57,395 nucleotides of DNA from an uncultured Collinsella sp. (GTDB lineage Bacteria > Actinomycetota > Coriobacteriia > Coriobacteriales > Coriobacteriaceae). The translations under genes and the position numbers were made by a program. Every line of letters starts with the position of its first letter. Position 1 is the first letter of the stretch. Positions 32,413 to 40,346 of this stretch are shown piece after piece. The DNA is taken from the NCBI GenBank assembly GCA_902475445.1, contig CABRZN010000001.1, positions 1-57,395 on the forward strand, written 5' to 3'. The notes beneath the pieces were generated by a model. That model made no database searches, was not told the origin of the DNA, and worked only from the letters and a program-made list of their open reading frames with translations.

Positions 32413-32440
32413 GCCCTCTCCGCCAAAACGGAAAGGGCCC
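32413..32440 (-). terminator. hairpin between binding-protein and permease genes
   Basis: GGCCCTCTCCG / CGGAAAGGGCC imperfect stem, 21 bases past the binding-protein stop. It is probably a partial terminator that keeps the binding protein in excess, as is common in ABC operons. Confidence 0.55.
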
Positions 32441-32461
32441 GCGTGCAATCAAGTAGCTATT

Positions 32462-33322
32462 TTACTTGATGTTGTACTTAGCCATAAGGACGTCAACGGT
32501 ACCGTCATCGGTCAGGTCCTTGATGGCCTGGTTGATGTCGTCCTTGAGCTTAGTGTTGCCCTGGTTGATGGCGATGGCGTACTCCTCGCCGGTGCTGATC
32601 TGCTTGATGGTCTGGCAGGTGTTGAACTGCTCGGCGGTCAGCTGGCTGGCGACGGAGCGGTTGGTCACCACGGCGTCACCCTTATCGGACTGCAGGGCGC
32701 TGAAGCACTCGGTGGCGTCCTTGTAGGGAACAATCTTGGCCTTGGGGAAGTTCTCCTGGGCAAAGGCCTCGGCGGTCGAGCCAGACTGGACGATGATGGT
32801 AGCGTCGGCGTTGTTGAGCTTCTCGCTGTAGTTGTCGGCCGTGATGTCGGTGTTATCGACCTTGGTCACGATAGCCTGATCGTCCATGTAGTAGGAATCA
32901 GAGAAAGTGACTTCCTTCTCACGCTCGGGCGTGTCGGTGATAGCCGCGATGGAAACGTCATACTTGGCGCCCGAAGCGACGCCCGGAACCAGCGTGTCAA
33001 AGTCATTGTTAACATACTCGACATCCAGGCCCAGCTTGTCGCCGATAGCCTTGATGAGCTCAAGGTCAAAGCCCTGATAATCGCCGTTGTCATCCTTGTA
33101 CTCAAACGGAGCGTACTCGGCAGAGGTGCCGACGGTGAGCGTACCGTCCTTGACGAGTGCATACTCCTTGGAGCCGTCGACCTTCTCGACCTTCGCGTTG
33201 TCAGAGCTGCTGGAACCGGCATCGGAACCAGAGGTGGCGTTGGACGAACCACAGCCCGTCAGTGCAAGAGCGAGCGCCATGGCGCCCGTGGCTGCAAACG
33301 CGCCAAGCTTCTTGAGCTTCAT
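32462..33322 (-). CDS. amino-acid ABC transporter substrate-binding lipoprotein
   Basis: 286 residues from ATG 33322 (AAGGAG seven bases upstream). The signal peptide ends at a lipobox (ALTGC), followed by a Ser/Gly/Asp linker and a family 3 solute-binding domain: LTVGTSAEYAPFEYKDDNGD, GFDLELIKAIGDKLG, FDTLVPGVASGAKYDVSIAA, TPEREKEVTFSDSYYMDDQ. The two-lobed domain has the Arg/Asp contacts used for polar amino acids. It heads the operon and sets substrate choice; which amino acid cannot be told. Confidence 0.9.
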   Translation of the reverse strand: MKLKKLGAFAATGAMALALALTGCGSSNATSGSDAGSSSSDNAKVEKVDGSKEYALVKDGTLTVGTSAEYAPFEYKDDNGDYQGFDLELIKAIGDKLGLDVEYVNNDFDTLVPGVASGAKYDVSIAAITDTPEREKEVTFSDSYYMDDQAIVTKVDNTDITADNYSEKLNNADATIIVQSGSTAEAFAQENFPKAKIVPYKDATECFSALQSDKGDAVVTNRSVASQLTAEQFNTCQTIKQISTGEEYAIAINQGNTKLKDDINQAIKDLTDDGTVDVLMAKYNIK

Positions 33323-33469
33323 AATCAGTCTCCTTCCAGTGACCCCGTTTGATTCAGAGGTCTGCAAAAACTGTTGGCTATTATGCACCCGGAATTACGA
33401 ATCTGCAATGAGAAAACTGATTGAAACAAACCCATAACGTGAATGGAATACTCCACTTAGCAACAGTCA

Positions 33470-34336
33470 TTACTGCTGCAATGACCTTAACAGTTTGATT
33501 TCAGCTGCATAACCTGCAAGTTCGTTCGGCGTCTCCAAAATAAATGGAAGTGCACGCAAGCGGCTATTCGATACAATATTCTGCATAACCTGCATACCGC
33601 CACCAAACTCTTCACTACCCAGGTAGCCCTTGCCAATGCACTCGTGGCGATCCTTATGGGCGCCGCAGGGGTTCTTGGAGTCATTGATATGCACGGCGCG
33701 CAAGCGCTCGATACCCACCACGCGGTCGAACTCGTCGAGTACGCCGTCCAGGTCATGGATGATGTCGTAGCCAGCATCGCTCACATGGCAGGTGTCCAAA
33801 CAAACGCCCAGCTTATCGGACAGCTCCGGGCACTTGGCGGCAACGCCCTCGATAATGCGCGCCAGCTCTTCAAAGCTACGGCCCACCTCGGTTCCCTTGC
33901 CCGCCATGGTCTCAAGCAATACCGTCGTCTGCTGTCCCTCAAACATCACCTGGCACAGCGTGTCGACAATCATCTGAATGCCGGCGTCTGCCCCCTGTCC
34001 CACATGCGCACCGGGATGGAAGTTGTAGTAGTTGCCGGGCAGTGCTTCCAGACGCTGCAAATCTTCCGCCATAGCCTCCAAGGCAAACTCGCGCGCTCGC
34101 TCCTTAGCGGAGCAGGGGTTATAGGTATACGGGGCATGCGCCACCAGCGGTCCAAAGTCGTTTTGCGCCATAAGCTCGCGCAGAGCCGCCACGTCATCCA
34201 TGTCAAGGTCTTTTGCCTTGCCACCGCGCGGGTTGCGCGTAAAGAACGCAAAGGTATTGGCGCCAATGGACAACGCCGTCTCCCCCATCGCCCGATAGCC
34301 CTTCGTCGTCGAAAGATGACACCCGATCGTCAGCAT
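33470..34336 (-). CDS. nfo: endonuclease IV
   Basis: 288 residues from ATG 34336 (GGGGGAG six bases upstream). An AP-endonuclease TIM barrel with trinuclear zinc ligands: GCHLST, FFTRNPRGG, LVAHAPYTYN, YNFHPGAHVGQG, VLLETMAGKGTEVG, VCLDTCHVSDAGYD, RAVHINDSKNPCGAHKDRHE and LPFILETPNE. All expected His, Asp and Glu ligands are present. It cleaves at abasic sites in base-excision repair. Single gene; a palindromic repeat lies just upstream of its start (34357-34419). Confidence 0.95.
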   Translation of the reverse strand: MLTIGCHLSTTKGYRAMGETALSIGANTFAFFTRNPRGGKAKDLDMDDVAALRELMAQNDFGPLVAHAPYTYNPCSAKERAREFALEAMAEDLQRLEALPGNYYNFHPGAHVGQGADAGIQMIVDTLCQVMFEGQQTTVLLETMAGKGTEVGRSFEELARIIEGVAAKCPELSDKLGVCLDTCHVSDAGYDIIHDLDGVLDEFDRVVGIERLRAVHINDSKNPCGAHKDRHECIGKGYLGSEEFGGGMQVMQNIVSNSRLRALPFILETPNELAGYAAEIKLLRSLQQ

Positions 34337-34356
34337 CTCCAACTCCCCCTCATCAG

Positions 34357-34419
34357 TTGCGGTGAAATACGGTCTATTGGTGCCTTATTTTGGCGCAAAC
34401 AGACCGTATTCCACCGCAA
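34357..34419 (-). repeat. palindromic repeat, copy A
   Basis: 19-bp arms (34357-34375 and 34401-34419; left arm TTGCGGTGAAATACGGTCT) match at 18 of 19 pairs around a 25-base centre and are followed by ATATAAAAGGGG. A second copy with the same outer motif (TTGCGGTG, CACCGCAA, TATAAAAGGG) is at 35516-35578. Both precede a minus-strand gene start by about 15-20 bases. Confidence 0.8.
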
Positions 34420-34480
34420 GATATAAAAGGGGCATCAGGGGCAAGGTCCGCCGAGCCCCCTTGAGCACCAGCACCGCAGC

Positions 34481-35500
34481 CTAGAGCGTCAAGCGAATCG
34501 CATCGATTATCTGCGCGCAGCGCTGCGTGGCGGCAAGAGGCATAACGGGGCTTTCAAGCTCTCCCGTCTGGACGAGCTGCGTCGCATGCTGAATTTCGCC
34601 GTAGAAATCATCGACATCAAACGGGGCATTAATTTCGAGCATTCGTCCGTCGGAGTACTTCACATGGGCGAGCTCGGGGCGATGAAGACGCTCGATTTCC
34701 AACGAGCCCCGCTCACAGGCAATCGTTAAGCGGCTTTCATATGCTGCTTTGCCGTCGCACACCATATGAATGGGTATACCGCCGACGCTCATATGGATCT
34801 CGTCGGCCCAATCGACACGGCCGCCTGATACGTCACGCCAGCGAACTTCACGGGACGAAACCTCGCACGCGCCCGCGAGCAAATCCTCAAACCAACCGAC
34901 CGCATAACAGCCCATGTCATATAGACAGCCGCCCTGCAGCGGATCAAGCAGATAGCCCGAAGGAGACTCGCCGTAATCGAGCTTTTGCACGCTTTCAATC
35001 GAGACGATACGGCCAAGCTCACCCGACGCAAGCAAGTCTTTCACGCGAGTGCGCATCGGGCAAAACCGATTCTTCATCGCCTCCATAAACAGCACGCCGC
35101 TCTCGCGAGAGGTGGAGGCGATCGAGAGAGCCTCTTCCTCACTCAAAACGGCCGGCTTTTCGCACAGCACGGCCTTTCCGGCGCACAGCGCGCGACAGGC
35201 CCAACGCGTATGCATGCCATGCGGAAGAGCCAAGTAGATTGCGTCGACATCGGGGTCGGCAATCAGCGCGTCATAAGCCGCATCGCCGCTATCGTCGGCC
35301 GAGGCATGGCCATGCGCAGCATCGATCGAAAACACTCGGCAAAATTCCTCGACATGTGCAGGAGTGCGACCGGCCGCAGCCACCAGCCGTGCCCCGTCGA
35401 CCTTCTTGAGCGACGATGCAAATCGATGAGAAATGTGCCCAGCGCCCAAAATGCCCCAACGAACCTCACGCGAATCATCACATGAATTCCAATGGCCCAC
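34481..35500 (-). CDS. Gfo/Idh/MocA-family oxidoreductase
   Basis: 339 residues from GTG 35500. Rossmann start VRWGILGAGHISHRFASSL, ALPHGMHTRWACRAL, CEKPAVLSEEEAL (the EKP signature) and a C-terminal alpha/beta domain (GCLYDMGCYAVGWFEDLL). These enzymes oxidise or reduce sugars, inositols or diols with NAD(P). The Cys-Tyr in DMGCY takes the place of the usual (D/N)xGxH or xxxxY catalytic position. It stands alone between two copies of a palindromic repeat. Substrate unknown. Confidence 0.85.
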   Translation of the reverse strand: MGHWNSCDDSREVRWGILGAGHISHRFASSLKKVDGARLVAAAGRTPAHVEEFCRVFSIDAAHGHASADDSGDAAYDALIADPDVDAIYLALPHGMHTRWACRALCAGKAVLCEKPAVLSEEEALSIASTSRESGVLFMEAMKNRFCPMRTRVKDLLASGELGRIVSIESVQKLDYGESPSGYLLDPLQGGCLYDMGCYAVGWFEDLLAGACEVSSREVRWRDVSGGRVDWADEIHMSVGGIPIHMVCDGKAAYESRLTIACERGSLEIERLHRPELAHVKYSDGRMLEINAPFDVDDFYGEIQHATQLVQTGELESPVMPLAATQRCAQIIDAIRLTL

Positions 35501-35515
35501 GACAGCCCCCTTCAG

Positions 35516-35578
35516 TTGCGGTGGAATAGTCCCTGTTTAAGCCCTATTCTGCCGCAAACAGGAACTATTCCACCGCAA
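35516..35578 (-). repeat. palindromic repeat, copy B
   Basis: 23-bp arms (35516-35538 and 35556-35578) match at 22 of 23 pairs, followed by TTATAAAAGGG. It shares the outer motif and length with copy A (34357-34419), while the inner stem differs but keeps pairing, a sign of selection on structure. Confidence 0.8.
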
Positions 35579-35590
35579 GTTATAAAAGGG

Positions 35591-36781
35591 TCACGAGGAG
35601 CGCGTTTTGCCGAAGGCCTTAAGCACTGCCGTCACGGGTCCAGGCTGGAAGCGTCGGCGCACGTCATCGAGACGCTCGGGGATATCGATATGCTGTGGGC
35701 AGTGGCGCGCGCATTTGCCGCACTTGACGCAATTGCTCACCAGCTTGGCCTCGTTTGTACGCACCGCGCTCGCCGTAAAATATTGCGACAGCCCTGTAAA
35801 CCAGCTGTGCGCATAGCTCGCGTTGTAGGCGGCAAAGCAGCCGGGAATATTGATGCCCTTGGGGCACGGCATGCAGTAGCCGCATCCCGTGCAGGGCACA
35901 CGGTTTGATTTCTCAAACTCCATCAACACACGCGCGATGGCATCGAGCTGAGTAGCTGTCATCGAATCCGGCAGGGCCCGATCGGCCAACGCCGCGTTCT
36001 CATCCACCTGCGCGGTATCGGTCATACCCGAAAGCAGCATCGTCACCTGAGGATGATTCCACACCCACGAAAGACCCCAGGCGGCAGGAGTGCGCAAATG
36101 CGGGTCACGAGCGCCATCGAGCACGGCGCGGGCCCGCGGCGGCAGCTTGCCTGCCAGACGCCCGCCCAGCAGCGGTTCCATCACAAACACCGCGAGCCCG
36201 CGCTCCGCAGCCGCCATGAGTCCTGCCGTTCCCGCTTGGTAACGCTCGCCGGCATAGTTGTACTGTATCTGGCAAAAATCCCAGTCATATGCGTCAAGCA
36301 TCGTCAGGAAATCAGCCGCGCTGCCGTGGTACGAAAAACCAATCTGGCGAATGCGCCCCGCCGCCTTTTGACGCGCGATCCAGTCCTCGATACCCAACGC
36401 CACCACGCGCTCCCACTGAGCGGGCGAAGTGATGTTGTGCATAAGGTAATAGTCGATATGGTCGGTCCGCAGGCGACGCAGTTGCTCGTCGAAGAACCGG
36501 TCGAAATCCTCCGCGCACTTGCACGAAGCGTGCGGCAACTTGGTCGCCAGCAACACCCGGTCGCGCAGCCCCAAGCGCTCAAGTGAGGCGCCCACGCACG
36601 CCTCGTTACCGGGATAGAGATACGCGGTATCCAGATAATTAATCCCCTGTTCCACCGCACGGGAAATGATGGCATCGGCTGTCTTCGCATCCGGATGGCC
36701 CGGCGAACCGGGAAACCTCATGCAGCCCAGACCCAGAGCAGATATTCGGTTACCACTTTTGGGGTCAACGCGGTATTGCAC
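35591..36781 (-). CDS. aldo/keto reductase with C-terminal ferredoxin-type clusters
   Basis: 396 residues from GTG 36781 (GGGAGG four bases upstream); longer frames start without a ribosome site. AKR barrel: SALGLGCMRFPGSP, NYLDTAYLYPGNE (catalytic Asp and Tyr), LLATKLPH (Lys), DYYLMHNI (His) and VTMLLSGMTD. After it come two iron-sulfur motifs, CTGCGYCMPCPKGINIP and CVKCGKCARHCPQHIDIP, typical of a 2[4Fe-4S] extension. Such fused enzymes of anaerobes probably couple sugar or aldehyde reduction to ferredoxin-type electron carriers. Substrate unknown. Confidence 0.9.
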   Translation of the reverse strand: MQYRVDPKSGNRISALGLGCMRFPGSPGHPDAKTADAIISRAVEQGINYLDTAYLYPGNEACVGASLERLGLRDRVLLATKLPHASCKCAEDFDRFFDEQLRRLRTDHIDYYLMHNITSPAQWERVVALGIEDWIARQKAAGRIRQIGFSYHGSAADFLTMLDAYDWDFCQIQYNYAGERYQAGTAGLMAAAERGLAVFVMEPLLGGRLAGKLPPRARAVLDGARDPHLRTPAAWGLSWVWNHPQVTMLLSGMTDTAQVDENAALADRALPDSMTATQLDAIARVLMEFEKSNRVPCTGCGYCMPCPKGINIPGCFAAYNASYAHSWFTGLSQYFTASAVRTNEAKLVSNCVKCGKCARHCPQHIDIPERLDDVRRRFQPGPVTAVLKAFGKTRSS

Positions 36782-36944
36782 GGCCCCTCCCTTCGCCATC
36801 AGCGCCCCGGCAAGGCGAAACACAATGGTCACGCGGCCGAAACATCGTGGAATCGCAATCGAGAACGTATCGTAACGCAGCGGAAATCGAGCTGTCACGG
36901 CACCGCTTTAACATCAGCAAAAAGCCCGATGAAAGGAGCCACCC

Positions 36945-37715
36945 ATGCCCGCGCTCGACCTTTGGAACCTCGCATCCCAGCTCAAAAGCACCGATTATCG
37001 CTGGGTCGACCTCACCCATACGCTCTCGTGCGACACCCCGCACTGGTTTGGCTTTGAGCCATTTGAGTCCACCAAGCTCTTCGACTACCTGCCCGGCACG
37101 CCCGAAGATATGCTCGCGCCCATGCGTTGCTTCCAGTATTCGGTCGCCTCGCAGTACGGCACCCACGTCGACGCGCCGCGCCACTTCCATGTCGATGGCC
37201 GCTCCCTTGGCGAGATCGAACCTATCGAGTTTATGCATCCGCTCTGCGTCATCGACAAGCACGAGGAGTGCGGCGCAAACCCCGACTTTATCCTGACCAT
37301 CGATGACCTCAAGGCTTGGGAGGACGAGCACGGTCGCATTCCCGAGGACGCCTTTGTCGCCTTCCGCTCCGACTGGTCCAAGCTCGCCGACCTCGAAAAC
37401 AAGGACGAGGACGGCCAACCCCACTACCCCGGCTGGGACCTCGATGCCATCAAATGGCTTGTAGAAGAGCGCAACATCGGTGCCATCGGCCACGAACCGG
37501 CTGACACCGATCCGGCGAGCGTGACCACGCGTGAGGACGCCTACCCCTACCCCGGCGAACAGTACATCCTCTCGGTCGACCGCTATCAGATCGAGGTCAT
37601 GGACCATCTAGACGAGCTTCCCGCCACGGGCGCCGTCATCTTCTGCACCTTCCCCAAGGTGCGCGATGGCGTTGGATATCCCGCGCGCGTCTTTGCGGTC
37701 TGCCCTGCAGCGTAG
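36945..37715 (+). CDS. cyclase-family (KynB-like) metal hydrolase
   Basis: 256 residues (GAAAGGAG upstream). Metal-binding signature QYGTHVDAPRHFHVDGRSL (H-x-G-T-H-x-D-x-P-x-H form with the first His replaced by Gln-Tyr), then AFVAFRSDWSK and IGAIGHEPADTDPAS with the conserved His and Asp. Family members include kynurenine formamidase and isatin hydrolase. Loss of the first His of the HxGTHxD motif is shared by some subgroups. Likely hydrolysis of an amide or cyclic amide. Single gene followed by a terminator. Confidence 0.75.
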   Translation: MPALDLWNLASQLKSTDYRWVDLTHTLSCDTPHWFGFEPFESTKLFDYLPGTPEDMLAPMRCFQYSVASQYGTHVDAPRHFHVDGRSLGEIEPIEFMHPLCVIDKHEECGANPDFILTIDDLKAWEDEHGRIPEDAFVAFRSDWSKLADLENKDEDGQPHYPGWDLDAIKWLVEERNIGAIGHEPADTDPASVTTREDAYPYPGEQYILSVDRYQIEVMDHLDELPATGAVIFCTFPKVRDGVGYPARVFAVCPAA

Positions 37716-37791
37716 CGTCCAGGCAAACGTTTCTTTTTCATAACAGCCGCTCCGCGCACCCATCAATCACCCTGGCAGCATACAATCCATC

Positions 37792-37814
37792 AGGCGCCCC
37801 TTACGCGGGCGCCT
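37792..37814 (+). terminator. intrinsic terminator of the cyclase-family gene
   Basis: Stem AGGCGCCC / GGGCGCCT with a seven-base loop followed by TTT, 77 bases past the stop and just upstream of the next gene's ribosome site. Confidence 0.75.
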
Positions 37815-37836
37815 TTTATATGGGGAGATGATTCAT

Positions 37837-38751
37837 ATGCAGATCAACAAGGTCGCCTTTATCGGCAAGGGTGGCGTCGGGCTACTCTACGGCAGCATGA
37901 TCGCCCAGGCACTCGGCAACGATGCCGTCGAATACGTCATGGACGACGCTCGCTTTGAGCGCCATGCGAACGATGCGCTCACCGTCAACGGCAAGCCCTG
38001 CGTACTCAAGTCCGTCCGCGCCAGCGAGGCGACACCCGCCGATCTGGTCATCCTCACGGTCAAGACAACCGGACTCGACCAGGCGCTCAAGACTATGGAA
38101 CACATCGTGGGCCCCAATACGCTCATCGCCTCGCTGTGCAACGGCATCACCAGCGAGCAGAAGATTGCCGAGCGCTTTGGCTGGGAGCACACCGTCCTCG
38201 GAATCTGCCAAGGCATGGACGCTGTGTTTCTCAACGGCGCGCTCACCTTTACCAATGCGGGCGAGATCCGCTTTGGTGCGGCCGCCGGCACCGACCCCGT
38301 GACCGTCGCCGCCATCGACGAGCTCTACACGCGCTGCGGCATCGCCCACACCGTCGAGGCAGACATCGCGCACCGCATGTGGGCCAAGCTTATGCTCAAC
38401 GACGGCATCAACCAGACCTGCATGGCCTACGGCGGCACGTACGGAAGCGCCACGGAACAGGGCTCCGAGCAGCGTCGTTGCTTTGTCTCCGCCATGCGCG
38501 AGACGCTTGCGGTCGCCAACGCCGAGGGTATCGAGCTCACCGAAGCAGACCTAACGCAGATGGTGCATCTCATCGAGGGGCTCGACCCCGCCGGCATGCC
38601 CTCGATGGCGCAGGACCGCGTCGCTCAACGCAGAACCGAGGTCGAGGAATTTGCGGGTACCATCTGCCGCCTCGCGGCCAAGCACGGCATCCAGGTGCCG
38701 CAAAACGAATGGCTCTATTCGCGCATCCGCGAAATCGAGGCCAGCTGGTAG
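37837..38751 (+). CDS. ketopantoate reductase (PanE/ApbA) family protein
   Basis: 304 residues from ATG 37837; GGGGAG is nine bases upstream and abuts the earlier ATG at 37828, which is therefore unlikely. N-terminal Rossmann VAFIGKGGVGLLYGSMIAQ, LVILTVKTTGLDQALKTM and SLCNGITSEQ; the C-terminal helical domain has HRMWAKLMLNDGINQTCMAY (catalytic Lys, Asn) and GLDPAGMPSMAQDRVAQRRTEV. It may make pantoate for CoA synthesis, but many paralogues reduce other 2-keto acids, and no pan genes adjoin. Ended by a strong terminator. Confidence 0.8.
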   Translation: MQINKVAFIGKGGVGLLYGSMIAQALGNDAVEYVMDDARFERHANDALTVNGKPCVLKSVRASEATPADLVILTVKTTGLDQALKTMEHIVGPNTLIASLCNGITSEQKIAERFGWEHTVLGICQGMDAVFLNGALTFTNAGEIRFGAAAGTDPVTVAAIDELYTRCGIAHTVEADIAHRMWAKLMLNDGINQTCMAYGGTYGSATEQGSEQRRCFVSAMRETLAVANAEGIELTEADLTQMVHLIEGLDPAGMPSMAQDRVAQRRTEVEEFAGTICRLAAKHGIQVPQNEWLYSRIREIEASW

Positions 38752-38788
38752 CGCCCGGCGTGCTACAGCCTACAGCCTCAATAGCAAA

Positions 38789-38820
38789 GCCGCCGCAAGG
38801 GGCGCTCCCCTTGCGGCGGC
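38789..38820. terminator. strong intrinsic terminator
   Basis: Perfect 14-bp stem GCCGCCGCAAGGGG / CCCCTTGCGGCGGC with a four-base loop, between the convergent genes ending at 38751 and 38860. Confidence 0.9.
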
Positions 38821-38859
38821 TTCCTTCTTCATCTATGGGCAAAACCAGCTTCACAACGG

Positions 38860-39066
38860 CTAGCGCCGCACCTGCGGCATCTCGTCCTCGTCATCGCGGC
38901 AAAGTGTCACGCCCGCACTTCCCAGCAGTGCTGCTGCGATGAGCGCGCCGACCACAATAGGAGCAGCCCCGCATGAGCCCTGCATGCCTGCGACAAGCGC
39001 AGCCGTAGGGCCAAGACAGCCAAGTACCAATGCGACGGCGGCGATAGCGATATCTCGAGCGTTCAT
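38860..39066 (-). CDS. small two-helix membrane protein (68 aa)
   Basis: ATG 39066 follows GGAGG at ten bases. Two hydrophobic helices (IAIAAVALVLGCLGPTAALVA and IVVGALIAAALLGSAGVTL) flank a GMQGSCGAAP loop; the tail is acidic then basic (CRDDEDEMPQVRR). No family recognised. It is convergent with the reductase gene and has no close partner. Confidence 0.55.
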   Translation of the reverse strand: MNARDIAIAAVALVLGCLGPTAALVAGMQGSCGAAPIVVGALIAAALLGSAGVTLCRDDEDEMPQVRR

Positions 39067-39257
39067 GAGACCACTTCCTCCACGGGAAAGACTTTGTTTC
39101 TCATGACTTAGTGTGCCCCGCGCCCATATGCCCAATGTAGTGCCACGGTAAGGGCTCTGTTAACCCAAATACAAATATAAAACGAGCGCCTTTACGTTGC
39201 CTAAAAGCCCAGTAAAGACGCCCACCCATCATGTGCCTATTTTGCTCTGATGGCAGA

Positions 39258-40034
39258 TTACCAACCGGTGTAGTAGTCGGTGGTTCCGGCAGCGCAGCCG
39301 GAGTCATAGACCTTGCAATCACCCTTGGAGCCCGTAAAGGTCGAGCCCTGGGCCATATCACCCGCGGCAACAACGTAATAGCCGTCGGAATCGCGCCAGA
39401 AGCCCTCAGAATCCTGAGTCCATTCGCCCGTGCGATAGTGATAAAGCACATTGCTGCTGTAATAGGTCTCACGGCGCCCGTTGTAGTTATTGACACCCGC
39501 AGAGCGCGTCAGGCCCGATCCGTTCGCGTAGGACGCGGCAGACGCGTAGGACGGAGTGTAACCGGCGTTGTAGTACGAAGCCTGGGCGGCCTCGGCAGCC
39601 TCCGCCTCGGCGGCAGCGGCCTCGAGCGCTTCGCGCTTGGCATTCTCAAGCGCAGTGCGCAGCTCATCGAGCTCGGTCGACTTCGCGTCGACCTCCCCCA
39701 TCGTCAAAAGGCTGCCCGCACCATCGATACAACCCTGCAGCACAGCGCGCTCGTCATCGGTGGCATAGTCACCATACATGTTTAGGATAATCTGAGCGCG
39801 CATTTCAAGGGAATCGCGCTTGGCCTCCATCGAGGCGTTCCACTCCTGCATGGAACCATAACCATCGCCGCGATAATCAACGGGCTGTACCAGCGTCGCC
39901 TCGGACGGCGTTGATCCGACCGTATCGGATAGTGTCGCCGCGTGGGCATCAGTTGCGCCGGCGCCCGCCAAAAGTGCCACGGTCAGAGCGGCGGAAAGGG
40001 CGGCGGCTTTCGGTTTTCGTGAATCGATCCTCAT
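39258..40034 (-). CDS. secreted protein with coiled coil and C-terminal beta-barrel-like domain
   Basis: 258 residues. A Sec signal peptide (RKPKAAALSAALTVALLAG, cleavage after AHA) leads a mature protein with a helical, Ala/Glu-rich coiled coil (about 100-150; LDELRTALENAKREALEAAA), a Tyr/Ser-rich linker and a C-terminal domain of about 80 residues. That domain (ETYYSSNVLYHYRTGEWTQD, GYYVVAAGDMAQGS, GDCKVYDSGCAAGTTDYYTG) resembles the 3D/RlpA double-psi barrel of muralytic proteins, including the DSG-x5-TTD pattern. A role in wall cleavage or binding is plausible but not shown. Confidence 0.7.
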   Translation of the reverse strand: MRIDSRKPKAAALSAALTVALLAGAGATDAHAATLSDTVGSTPSEATLVQPVDYRGDGYGSMQEWNASMEAKRDSLEMRAQIILNMYGDYATDDERAVLQGCIDGAGSLLTMGEVDAKSTELDELRTALENAKREALEAAAAEAEAAEAAQASYYNAGYTPSYASAASYANGSGLTRSAGVNNYNGRRETYYSSNVLYHYRTGEWTQDSEGFWRDSDGYYVVAAGDMAQGSTFTGSKGDCKVYDSGCAAGTTDYYTGW

Positions 40035-40249
40035 GTAGCTGGAAACCTCCGTAGTGTGTTTTTGTTGCGTTTAAGCTGCGTGTGATTCGATCGCGCTGCA
40101 TAGTACCCCGAGCAAATCGCAACCTGCGGTTTTTCTCAAAAGGCGCACGTCAATTGCGTAAAACTCACATCCTCTCAACAGGAGTTTTCCACAACTCGAA
40201 TGCATAAAGCATGCTAAAAACCCTGTAATAGCGCCCTTCCTATGCAAAA

Positions 40250-40286
40250 AAGGCGCCTGCGCAACCATTGCTTGCGCAGGCGCCTT
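40250..40286 (-). terminator. intrinsic terminator of the sulfhydrylase gene
   Basis: 15-bp stem AAGGCGCCTGCGCAA / TTGCGCAGGCGCCTT with a seven-base loop and an A-run on the left (U-tract on the minus transcript). The rest of the 312-base gap 40035-40346 holds the upstream region of the secreted protein and nothing else I can name. Confidence 0.85.
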
Positions 40287-40346
40287 GAGCAGGCATTTTA
40301 TGCAGTTATACCTATCGAGTCGCAAGGGGTCCTTGCACAAGTCGCC

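Noticed and set aside
34357..35578. CRISPR repeats
   Set aside because: Only two palindromic copies about 1.1 kb apart with a gene between them; no spacers.
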